Part shown: one piece after another, positions 1 to 9,400 of the stretch
How positions within the stretch are numbered: position 1 is the first letter of the stretch
Layout: each line of letters begins with the position of its first letter
NCBI GenBank assembly: GCA_027604685.1
Contig: JADHYX010000237.1
Span: 21,390-33,372 of the forward strand
Reading direction: 5' to 3'
Length of the DNA stretch: 11,983 bases
Source of the DNA: Lobulomyces angularis
Taxonomy: Eukaryota > Chytridiomycota > Chytridiomycetes > Lobulomycetales > Lobulomycetaceae
Notes under the pieces: generated by a model
Seen by the model: the letters and a program-made list of their open reading frames with translations, nothing else
Database searches by the model: none
Told to the model about the DNA's origin: nothing
Translations under genes and position numbers: made by a program

Positions 1-279
1 ATAGATATATTTTTTTTTAAATCAAATCTGAAATTTTTAATAAAGTAGATTTTTTTTTTTTTGAAAACTTTTTTTTTTTTTTTTTAATAGGGGCGTCAAG
101 GAGTTTCTGAGATTTTTAAATTGAAAAAAAGGTTTGAATTAAGGTTTTTTGCATTTTTTATAGAGCAAAGTCTACTTCATCGTTGTTTTTCGTTGAATTT
201 GGTGTGCAAATCTCTTGATCGCGTTTTAGTTTGCTGGATGAAGTCAGCTGTAATTTTTCACTAGAAAAGAGTGGGCAGG

Positions 280-355
280 AGTTTACTAGATGGTGTTCTA
301 GTTAAATTTGATTTAGAAGTCTACTTAATGGTGTTCTAGTTGAATTCTACTTGAT
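280..355. repeat. Two degenerate 38-bp direct repeat units
   Basis: Bases 280-317 and 318-355 can be aligned as two tandem units of about 38 bp. The core tggtgttctagtt is identical at 291-303 and 329-341, with diverged flanks. The heptamer tctactt also recurs at 171-177, 320-326, 346-352 and 404-410. This looks like an old, mutated tandem array or a remnant of a dispersed repeat. Its function is unknown. Confidence 0.5.
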
Positions 356-445
356 TGTTTTTAATTTCCAATATTGTGTTGAATTAATTAAATTGAAGCA
401 AGGTCTACTTGTTAAGTGCTAGTAGAAATATCTCGTAATTTTTTA

Positions 446-514
446 GATTTGAATACTTGATGCGTGTTGATTTGAATACTTGATACGTGTCGATGTGAAA
501 ACCTTGATAAGTTT
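446..514. repeat. Three tandem 23-bp units (degenerate minisatellite)
   Basis: Units lie at 446-468, 469-491 and 492-514. The first two differ at two positions (gatttgaatacttgat followed by gcgtgtt or acgtgtc). The third begins gatgtgaaaaccttgat and has diverged further. The period is exactly 23 bp. It is not coding in any frame I would defend. Confidence 0.6.
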
Positions 515-1347
515 TGCTGTAAAACAACAACTTCTTGTGAATTATTCAGGTTAAATTCATTTCAACTATTATACCAGACACCTATAAATCCAATTGGAAC
601 TTTTATATAAATAAATTTTACTTGGAATTAGAATGAATCCAACTGATTCAAGTTACATTTGAATTTACTAGTTTGGGCTTTTACACTTATTATCAAGAAT
701 AAAATGATTCTATGAGAATAACATCATCAGGACAAATTAAATAATACTATATGACGGCTATTTGTATTATCATTACAAACCATTTTGCTTTAACACCACT
801 TTCCATCCCTCAACATGTTTTTGTATTAATACTAACAATTAAAGAAGATATACTTTAAAATACAGTCCTTCAACTTTAGTAATCTATCGTGCTCCTCTTT
901 TACTGCGACAGTAAAAATGTTTTAAGTTAAAATTTTATCCAATATCATTCAACATAATTTAATGGAGCACCTTTGCACAGATTGAAGCAATTATTCAGTT
1001 TTTTTATAGTTTAATGTTATCTTTCTTGTTGCTGCTTGCCACTCATTTTCATTTGAAACGGAACTTCTGCACAAAAAACGGTATTATTTATCTTAATGTT
1101 TAATGCTATCTCTTCCTCAACTGCTGCAGCTACTCTACTCTCTTCACCTCTTTTTTTGTTACAGATTATTTTACCAAACGCTGAAACAATGCTCTTTTTT
1201 TTTTTGACTGAGGTTTTTCTGCGGTTGTCGCACAACAAAATCTAAAAATAATTAACTATAATTTTAAAAAAGATTTTTATTTTTATTTTTCATTAATTAC
1301 TTTCAAAAAAAAAAAAAAAATTTCTTTTTAATCAACAAAAAATAGAA

Positions 1348-3188
1348 ATGCTCACTCATCTGCCTGATGATGTTCAACATGGTAAGATTTTAATGGAAAA
1401 CTTTTGTAACAATTTTTTTTTTTTTTTTTCAGAAGCTTTAAAACAACTAACTCCTTTCAATACTGCATTAAAAGAAACTTCTTCTAATGCATTGCAAATG
1501 AATGATGAGGATTTAGAAGATGAATTAGATGATGAAGAATTGGATCTTAATGCAACACAAATGGAAACAATAGACGATGAAAAATCTTTTCCAAACGACA
1601 AAATATCAATTAAAGTTAATGATCTTCTTGCTTCAACTTCTAATACTGTTAGTAGAAGTGATAGCCCTCTTACTCCATTAAATTCCGTTACCCCAAAATC
1701 CATTACAAAAAAAGATTCGATTAAAAAAGGATCTAAAGATACTGTAAAACAACTTTTAATTTGGCCTGAATTATGGTAAATATACTTTTTTTTTTAATTA
1801 GATTCCTAACAAATGTTTTTTTTTTTTATAGGAATAAAGTAAGAGACTATTTTGGATCAAAATGCATATTTTGGTTCAGAGACTCTCCGTTAATTGGACA
1901 TGTAATTACTTAATAAATATTAATTTTCTAACATTTTATAACTTTTAGTGGAAAAATATTTCAAATATGAAAGCATGGGAATATCTTATTTTTGAGCATC
2001 TATATATCATAAAAGGAAAAAGGATTAATCCATTGAATAAAAGTTTTGATCCTGTCAAAAGTGAGGGTTGGGATGATTTTATTTCAAAGCCTTATATAGG
2101 TCAAGGTTTGTCTTACTAAATATATATCTAAATTTTTATTTAAACTGTTCTAATATTCTTTTTTTTTCTTTTCATTTTTTATTAATAAGGTTGTAGATTT
2201 TTTCGTAGAGATATAAGATTATGGGTTTCAGATAGTAAAGTAGAAGTCGCTAAAATATTTAAAAATGTATCAAAAGCAGCAGTACCACCAGAAGTTTTGT
2301 TGGTTTTGAAGCAGCTTCTTAGTTTTGAACAAAATTATGATAAATTGGAAGAAATTGGATTGTTTGAGCGACCTCCAAGTGATGCAGGTAATGATTTGAT
2401 TTTTTTTTTATAAGGTATAATTTTTTTGGTTACCATCAGATCTTGAACTTGAAGCTGAGCGAAGACTAAATTTAATGAAAAGTTTTTATAATCCTGAAGA
2501 GGAAGTTTGGACGGATCATGAAATTGTTCAGTTAAAGAGAACGGGAATTGCAAAGAAAGAAGTAGGGACACTAAAAAGAAAATCAGAATTAATGCTGGAA
2601 GATAAAAGAATTAACAAATTTCAAAAATCTTCGTCAGTTAGTAGTAACGTTAGTTCGTCTGATACTGAGGATGATGACGAAGAGGCATCTGAAGATGATT
2701 TCATTATGGAGGAGGATCAAATCTCGGCGGAAATACGAAAGTTGGCAGGAAAAGAAAATCCACAATTTGCCTTAAAAGAGTCAAAAAAATATTTGGTAGA
2801 AAATATTTCGCAGAATTGTGATGAAAAAAATGATCGTAAGTTGATTTTTTTAAAAAAAAAATTAAAAAATTAATAAAAAAATTTAAAATACAAAGTTTTG
2901 AGGATAAATGTTTTTAGTAAAAGTGGAAAATCTATAGCGAAAAATTTAAAAATATCAAATGAAGCAGATTTTACATTCAAAAAACTTTTACAGATTTTGC
3001 CATTACCAACCCTAAATAATGAATTAGAAGAAAAATACACATTTTATTTACAAAAAAAAGAGAGTCCATTGTTGGAGTCAAAAGAAGACCGACAAGAAGT
3101 TATTTTTGACGAAAAAGATAATTGCAGTTTAAAACTGAAAACTGGGGATAATTTATTTATTAAAAGAGAAATCATAAAAAAAAATTAA
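1348..3188 (+). CDS. Unrecognised acidic, Ser-rich protein with possible C-terminal beta-grasp domain (7 exons, 496 aa)
   Basis: Spliced model: 1348-1381, 1433-1775, 1832-1901, 1949-2105, 2190-2387, 2440-2835, 2896-3188. Phases agree at every junction and the total is 1491 nt. I do not recognise the family. Residues 1-125 are polar with an acidic stretch (DEDLEDELDDEELD) near 35-50. Residues 120-270 look like a compact globular domain rich in W, F, Y and R (LIWPELWNKVRDYFG, GCRFFRRDIRLWVSD, PPEVLLVLKQLLSF). Residues 280-320 are basic and could hold a nuclear localisation signal (KKEVGTLKRK). Residues 331-355 form a Ser/acidic run that resembles casein kinase 2 targets. Residues 400-496 alternate strand-like segments around one helix and end in LKLKTGDNLFIKRE, a pattern compatible with a ubiquitin-like fold; this is inference. 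The start is the first in-frame ATG after a TAA at 1294. The first intron is 51 nt and stop-free. Acceptors before 2190 and 2896 are AAG. Nuclear localisation is likely but unproven. Confidence 0.8.
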
Positions 3189-3718
3189 TTTAAAAAAAAA
3201 AAAAAAATTTATATTAATATTTATAATAAAAATAATAAATATATTTTAAATTTAAAATTTTTTTTTTATGTCAAACAATAATATAATAATAATATTTTAA
3301 TTTGTTTTATTTTTTTTATACAAAGTATCATCAATGTGAAGTTTAAATTATGATCAAATGGACTCAAAGAGAAAAAAAAATTAAAGAACAATGATAACAA
3401 ACTAAAAAAGTTAGTAAGATTGTTGGTTAAAATTTTGAATCCATAAAGGACATCTCTTTATGTGACACTATTGAAAGAAGTAGCTGGCAATACTTTATCA
3501 CAAGTAGTTTGCTATGAAATACGTTGCGAGATAATGATTATCCTTAATATGCAGTGTGTCGGGTGAAAAAAACAAAAAAAAAGTTGCTCGGATAATGCAA
3601 ACTTCGGTTTCGCCAACCTGAAATTTTAAGTATAAAAAAGAAAAAAAAAATTTTTCAAAAAAAATATTAAAATAAAAAGTAAAAAAAGTTAACCTCTGAA
3701 AATCTAATAAAATTAAAT
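3189..3718. other. Intergenic: 3' end of the 496-aa gene and promoter of the CYSTM gene
   Basis: This 530-base AT-rich spacer holds two AATAAA hexamers soon after the upstream stop (3225-3230 and 3234-3239). They are plausible but weak polyadenylation signals in such AT-rich DNA. The less AT-rich block at about 3350-3620 presumably includes the promoter and 5' UTR of the gene starting at 3719. I find no tRNA and no convincing additional coding sequence; the minus-strand frame at 3498-3758 is a shadow that runs into the CYSTM first exon. Confidence 0.5.
3225..3239 (+). terminator. Candidate polyadenylation signals
   Basis: Two AATAAA hexamers (3225-3230 and 3234-3239) lie 37-51 bases after the stop codon of the 496-aa gene. 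Their position is right for a poly(A) signal, but the surrounding DNA is so AT-rich that a chance match is possible. Confidence 0.3.
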
Positions 3719-4126
3719 ATGCAATACAAACCACCTTCAGAGCCTTATCCACATCCACCTTCCTATCCTGCTCAAGGTTTTTTTTTTTTTTCTTTCTGAT
3801 CTCTCAATTTTTTTTTTTTCTAGCAAAATCTTATAATAACCAGCAATATGGCCAGCAACAATATGCTCAATCATACCCTGCTCAGGTTTAAAAATTTTTT
3901 TTATTTTATTTTTTTTTAATTTTCAACTTTTTTTTTTTCTAAAAAAACAGCAACCTCCACAAGTAGTATATGGTAAATAACAAATATAATTAAAGTTTCC
4001 AATTTTCTTAATTTTTTCTTAAATTTTTTAGTTCAATCTTCTCATAATAAGAATAACGATGATGCATTCTTAAAAGGTTGTGCTTTAGGAACATGTTTTT
4101 GTTGTTGCTGTGACTGTTGTTGCTAA
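3719..4126 (+). CDS. CYSTM (cysteine-rich transmembrane module) small protein, 78 aa, 4 exons
   Basis: Spliced model: 3719-3776, 3824-3885, 3951-3972, 4032-4126. The protein has a Pro/Gln/Tyr-rich N-terminal half (residues 1-47, with SYPAQ twice) and a C-terminal cysteine module: DDAFLKGCALGTCFC, three more Cys, Asp, then three Cys to the end. There are nine cysteines in residues 64-78. This is the layout of the CYSTM family (PF12734): a short PPxYP/Q-rich head and a Cys-rich C-terminal module preceded by FLKGC. Family members in fungi and plants are small membrane-associated proteins linked to stress and metal tolerance; the cysteines are thought to embed in or be lipid-linked to the membrane. 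That role is family knowledge, not shown here. Exons 1 and 2 both end in SYPAQ right at the donor site, which suggests an exon duplication. Exon 3 is only 22 nt. No unit this short would be found by simple frame scanning. Confidence 0.86.
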
Positions 4127-4594
4127 ATCCAAAAATAAAAAGAAAAGTAATTGTATCTTATAATTTAATTTCAATTTTTTTTTTTTTTGTTTGATTCTCT
4201 TTGTTACTTTTTTTTTCAATTTTTTCACTTATTTTTTTGTAAAGAACCTCTTTCCACTTTATTCTTTAAATTTTTAATAACTTTTTCATTTAATAACTAT
4301 ATAGTACTTTTATTTTTTTATCATCTTTTATCAACTTTCTTTCTTATTAGTTTTTTTTGTTCTTTCAATTTTTTTATTTTAAACCCCGATGTTGGTTGAT
4401 GTCAGAAGTTCTCCTTTAAAAAAAAAAAAAAAAAAAAAAATTGAAATATCCAACCAAAAAAAAAAAAAAGAAAATTTGAAATATCCAACCAAAGAATCAT
4501 TAATCTATTTCTTCTTAGTTTTTTTTAACAAACCTCATCTTTTTTTTTTTTTTTTATAAAAAGTTAATTAAAAACATTTTAATTTTTTTTCTCT
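4127..4594. other. Intergenic: 3' region of the CYSTM gene and promoter of the next gene
   Basis: This 468-base spacer is dominated by T runs up to about 4380, then A runs near 4418-4440. AATAAA at 4134-4139 is a possible but unusually close poly(A) signal for the CYSTM gene. The 70-codon frame at 4187-4399 encodes almost only F, L, S and I from T tracts and is not credible. An 18-bp direct repeat sits at 4441-4458 and 4476-4493. The promoter of the gene at 4595 should lie within the final 100-200 bases. Confidence 0.5.
4441..4493. repeat. 18-bp direct repeat, period 35 bp
   Basis: The sequence ttgaaatatccaaccaaa occurs exactly at 4441-4458 and again at 4476-4493, separated by an A-rich spacer. 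It lies about 100-150 bases before the ATG of the membrane-protein gene. It may be a small tandem duplication mediated by the A runs, or a paired regulatory site; the sequence alone cannot decide. Confidence 0.7.
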
Positions 4595-6167
4595 ATGAAT
4601 TTTAAATTTGTCATATTTCTATTTTTTATTTTAAACTTCATTACTACTAATCATCTTCACATCAGAACTGGAGAAGCTTCCGGTAATTTTTTTTATTTTT
4701 AAATTTCCGTTTGTTAAAGGTTACTAACTACTGTAATCTTAATTTAAAAAAAAAAAAACAATTAGAAGTTGTCCCTCCTGAACCTCAACCTACAAACAGC
4801 CATCCTACAGAGTCACCCAGTCCCTCAGGTATACATTTACTGCTCATAAATCTTTTATTCTTCTTTTTTACTATATAGAGAGTCCTTCAAACTCCCAAAC
4901 TCCGGAACCTACTATACCATCTTCTACTCAAAATCCAACTACATCTCAAATACAAACCACAGTTTCAGTACCTTCTTCCACTACTCATATTATCACCTCT
5001 ACCAAACCCACTAAACCAACTTCTAATCCACCTCTAAATACTCAAAAACCAGTAGTTTCACCCACTAAATCTTCATTAATTTTTAATATCATTACCAATT
5101 CTCCAACCAACTCTCTTGCAACAGATGCAATTGGAGATTTTGCAACCAATTTAACACCAACTAATAATGCTAATAATTCTTCGCATGGTTTTATTCCAAA
5201 TTCTTCAATACCATCCCCAAAAAATGTAGGAAGTATGGAAGATTCTACCTCCTCTAATTCTTCATTTATTATTGGGATGATTTTTATTGGAATGCTAAGT
5301 TTAGTGGCACTTGCTTTTGGCTTTATTTATTTTAAAAGGATACGAAGACAAAAATCCGTTGCGAAATTTGCTGCTGCTAGGCATTTAAAATCCGCAAGAA
5401 CTGCTAGAGCTCGCTCTGAATATGGAACCAATAGACAATCTGTTCTTACAACAACTAGAAGCTTTCCAACAATGCTTCACAATGAGTATCCAATGCCTGT
5501 ACCTCAAAATGCGCAAGTCAATTCTAACAGTGACTATTTGTACAGAAACAATAATGAGTATGAAGATCTGACATCATATCCAATGGGAGGAGGTTACACC
5601 TCAAACCGTAATGGAATAAATGAATATAACAACGACTTGTGCTATGGTAATAACGTTAACTATGCTCAACAATATCAAGATAACTCAAATAATCTATACT
5701 ATCAACCTACTTATACAAATGACAATCAAAATGGATATACCTATCTTTATGATGATTTGAACCACAAAAATGTAAATAACCAGTTTCACAATCAGAATGA
5801 AGTGCAAAATTCGTCAGATTATTTTCAACATTATGGAAGTGAAACTCCTAATAATAATTATCCTGTTAATCTTTACCAAAATCCCTCAATATATTTGCCT
5901 ACCCCCGTTCAAAGTGGAAGTACTATAATTCAATATAATAATAAGAATGCCCAACTTCCTGATAATTATGCGGAAGTTGGAGCATTAGGTACCATGGAAA
6001 TGGATAAAGGGGTTATGCGTCAAAATGAAAAACTATTTTATGGTTCTGAAATTTTAAATGAAATTGATACGCAAGATGAAACTCATAGTAAAGTACGAAA
6101 TGGAGAAAAAGAAATAACTAATGAAATTGAAAGTGAAGTATTAAAAAATTATTTTCATGGACAATAG
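4595..6167 (+). CDS. Single-pass membrane protein: mucin-like ectodomain, one TM helix, Asn/Gln/Tyr-rich tail (479 aa, 3 exons)
   Basis: Spliced model: 4595-4682, 4766-4828, 4879-6167. Residues 1-19 form a hydrophobic signal peptide (MNFKFVIFLFFILNF core). Residues 30-170 are a Ser/Thr/Pro-rich, low-complexity ectodomain suited to O-mannosylation, with several N-glycosylation sequons (NSS, NLT). Residues 180-202 are one strongly hydrophobic helix, followed by the basic stop-transfer KRIRRQK. Residues 210-479 form a tail rich in N, Q and Y, with short runs such as YRNNNEYED and no catalytic domain. Topology is therefore type I: ectodomain outside, tail in the cytosol. This resembles the general layout of fungal wall-stress or mucin-like sensors (Mid2, Wsc, Msb2), but I see no WSC cysteine domain and claim no orthology. 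An ATG at 5235 lies just before the helix but is internal: the upstream exons join in frame and supply the signal peptide. Intron 1 contains TACTAAC at 4722-4728, a likely branch site. Confidence 0.85.
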
Positions 6168-6495
6168 CTGTTATTAGTTTTCCACACATTACAACCAAAT
6201 CAAAAAAAAAAAAAAACCCCCCTCATTAGTTTAGTAATTTTTCTATTTTAAAATCTATGTAATTAAGTAGTTGAAATTGTTATTATCAAATTTAAGTTTG
6301 TAATTCTGTAAAAATATTTTTCATTCACATCACGCTCCATGTTACACAGTGTGTATTTTTAAAATTAAATTTTTAAAACAAAAAAAATTTATTTTCTTAA
6401 TTTTTCATTTGCAATTAATTAAATTTTATTTTTATTCAACAAATAACAACTTTCAACAACAGAAAGAGCATTTTTTTTTTTTTTTTTTTTAAATA
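6168..6495. other. Intergenic: 3' end of the membrane-protein gene and promoter/5' UTR of LMBRD2
   Basis: This 328-base spacer is AT-rich with an A run near 6202-6216 followed by six C (6217-6222). Just before the next start codon is a pure run of 20 T (6471-6490) followed by aaataATGG. I see no additional gene, tRNA or clear poly(A) signal. The T run could act as a poly(dT) promoter element that excludes nucleosomes or as part of the 5' UTR. Confidence 0.5.
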
Positions 6496-9400
6496 ATGGG
6501 GATAGAAACTCCCATTTTATTACTTGTAGTTGTAACGATACTCGTTTTATACCTATTAAATTACTTTGGAAATTACAAAAAATGTCAATGGTATATTATA
6601 TTTATTGCCTTTCTCACCTGGGTTTTTCCGTTTGCAATTATCATAATTTTACCACTCGATTTGAGTTCCACTTGGTATAGATCATGTGTTCCTGGTGGCC
6701 CTAAATTTAAAATTTGCGAAGGTAAATTAATTAAAAAAAGTATTAAACAATAAAATTTTAATCTTTTAATTTGTTTTGTTATTTTTTTTATTAATTTTTC
6801 TTTTTTTTTTTTCTTTCTTTTTTATTAAGAACCTTTTGGTTATGTTGAAAAAGAATTTTTTTGGATATTTTGGAAAACTTTGTACATATTTTTTTTTAAA
6901 ACAAAATAAATTTACAATTGTTTATAAACTTTAACTGTAATTTTTTTCTTTTTTTTGTTTAGATATTGGACAATGTTTTGTTTGACTTGGTAAAGATTTT
7001 ATCTAAGAAAAAAAAAAAAACATAATTTTCTTTTTTGTAATTAAATTTTTTATTTTTTAACTTAGGTTTACAGTACCTGTTTTACAAAGTTTTATTAGAT
7101 CAGGAGAATTTACTTTTATGAAAAGACTGTGGGCAGGTAAAGTTTTTTTTTTTTTTAATAGATATAATTTCTCATTAATTTTTTTTTTTTTTTTTTTTTA
7201 GCAATAAAAGAAAATATTATATATTATGGAGTTGTTGGTTTACTCGGTGCTATATTGTTGATTTATATTTATTTTTCTGCAAAATTTGACTCGAAGTATT
7301 TTATACGCACAAATTTATTTTTTTTTCGTTAAATGAAAAAATTTTCAATTTTTTTACATTAGTGAAGATTTTATGAACTTGTTAATGGCGGCTGCAAATG
7401 GTTGGGGGTTAATTTTAGTTACCGTAATGTTAGGTTACGGTTTAGTAGAGTTTCCCAGATCATTTTGGTACGGCGCTAATCATTTACAGAGACTACATCA
7501 TTTGGAATTCAATGCTGCAAAATACAGAGATGATGCAGTTGATTCTGAATCCGAACTTTATGATGCCGCCAAAGTGACATTTATTTAATAATTGTGAAAT
7601 TAAAAAAAAAAAAATTTATAAAATAGGAATTAGCCTATGCAGATAAAAACATTGACCAGCAGAGCCCGTTGAGAGTTAATATTGATTATTTGTTGTTCAA
7701 ATTTCCAGAGGCAAAAAATCTTAGATCTATTAGTGATAGTGACGAACGTCACCCAGATGTTATTGATCTTAAATATTTAGTGAAATTGAATGCAAAATTG
7801 AAATATTGCTTAAAAATTAATGACAGAAATCAAGCAATGTATAACTTTCTTTTACAAGAAAGTTATTTTTTAATGGATGTTGAGACAAATTCTAAAAATT
7901 CTGAAAAGTATGTTTTTTTTGAATTTTTCTGAAGTTTTCTTTATTTTTTTTTTTTTAGAAAATTTTATTCAAATTTTTTTTATATCAAAGATGACAAGTA
8001 CCGAGATTTAAAACTAAAAATTTGTAAAAAAAAAAAAATTGGGATTAAAAATAATCTTTATATTTTAATTTTTTTTTTGACAGATTGGCTTTATTTTATC
8101 CATTTAAAACCAAAATGCAGTAAAATCTTATCTGTTTTTATGATGATTGCTTCGCTTGTTTTAGTTTGGTCAGAGTCTGTATTTCAAATTGAAGGGGTCA
8201 AACTTTCCATTCCGGATATACTATTGACAAACCCTGAAATTGGTGGTTTTCAGCTAGAGGTAATTTTTGATTTTTCTAGTGAATATTTTAAAATTTTTTT
8301 CTCCAGGTTGCATCAATTTGCTTTATTCTTTACATGTGCATGTGTGCTTATTCTGCATTATTTAAAGTTAGAATTCTGAGTTACTATATGATGGTCAAAG
8401 ACCACCATTCCGATAATGGTAGTATTCTATTTATTGGATCATACTTGTGGTAAATCAGTAATCATTGTTTTTTTTTAAATTTAATTTTTTTTTTAAAATA
8501 AATTTCTCTTTAGTCGATTGACATTTCCCCTTTGTTACAACTTTTTAAACATGCTAAATGACGATCAAGATAATTCCATATTTGCAGAGGTAACAAAAAG
8601 AACAGAGTTGTTTTAATTTTTTTTTTTTTAATTGTATTTTAAATTCATTTTCAAAATAGTACATTGGAAAATCAGTTAATATGGCGCCTCTGTTGGGAAC
8701 AGAATATAATAATTGGATGCCATATTTAATTTTGATATTAAGTATTGTCACTTTCTTTAATTTACATGGGCGTCTTTTGCGAATTTTCAGAATTAAAGGA
8801 CTTTTTTATCAACCTAAAGCTACTGATCCTGAATGTGTTGAAGGAAGAGAAATTATTGCAAAAGGTTTAAAGAAAACTACCCTTTTTTTTTTTTTTTTTA
8901 AATAAAATTCTTTTTGTTATTAAACATAAATTTATGTATTTATTTATTTTTTATTTTTGGGGCAGCTCGTTCAATTGAGGAGCGAAAAATTATTATTAGC
9001 AGAGGAGGAGTAGAAAATGGAGGTGATTTTAACAGTTATAATAATTATTCTACTCCAGCCGCCAATAATGCTAGAGATTATCTATTGAAGTACAAGAATA
9101 CGAGGATTAGGTAGATTTTTTTTATTGATTTTTTTAAAAACACTAATTTTTTTTTTTTTTTTTTAAAGTGATGATATGCAAACAGAAAGTTTATTAAAGG
9201 GTAGAAGAAGTGATGATAGCCATAGCAGCGCGGTTTCATTAAAAAGTGTCAAAGGTTTTAACCAGTACCAAAAAAGTGGCAAGGGTGTGTTTAGTAGTGG
9301 AGGGGTAGGAAATTTTGAAAAGTTGGAAGAAAATGTTGGAGGCGCCGCTTCTTCTTATAACCCATCTGGTAGAGTTTTTGGTAAAAACAACAACAGTAAC

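Larger units (their letters stand above)
1..1347. other. Intergenic region with degraded short repeats; promoter side of the 1348 gene
   Basis: I see no supportable gene in this 1.3 kb stretch. It is AT-rich, with T runs near 51-85 and 1194-1205 and an A run near 1305-1320. Bases 171-514 hold degenerate direct repeats, listed separately. The 73-codon minus-strand frame at 1017-1238 has less biased composition than the usual shadows but no recognisable domain and no supporting exon, so it is not called. The last 100-200 bases before 1348 presumably carry the promoter and 5' UTR of the next gene. An in-frame TAA at 1294-1296 shows that the reading frame opens only shortly before the ATG at 1348. 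Confidence 0.6.

Noticed and set aside
1017..1238. 73-codon minus-strand frame with moderately complex composition (VAAAVEEEIALN)
   Set aside because: No domain, no partner exons that I can join, and it lies in a presumed promoter. A small or decayed gene cannot be excluded but is not supported.
1348..1381. F-box-like start (LPDDV) in the first exon of the 496-aa gene
   Set aside because: Only a few residues match and the rest of the F-box is absent after the splice.
1374..1703. 109-codon minus-strand frame
   Set aside because: It is the antisense shadow of exon 2 of the 496-aa gene; the Ser/Leu-rich product mirrors the acidic sense codons.
4187..4399. 70-codon plus-strand frame rich in Phe, Leu and Ser
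   Set aside because: It is the translation of T-rich spacer DNA, with no conserved features.
5235..5237. ATG taken as the start of a 310-residue protein
   Set aside because: Upstream exons 4595-4682, 4766-4828 and 4879-5234 join in frame and add a signal peptide and ectodomain, so this Met is internal (residue 170).
6217..6223. CCCCT as a stress-response element for LMBRD2
   Set aside because: A single five-base match at the end of a C run is not evidence for a regulator.
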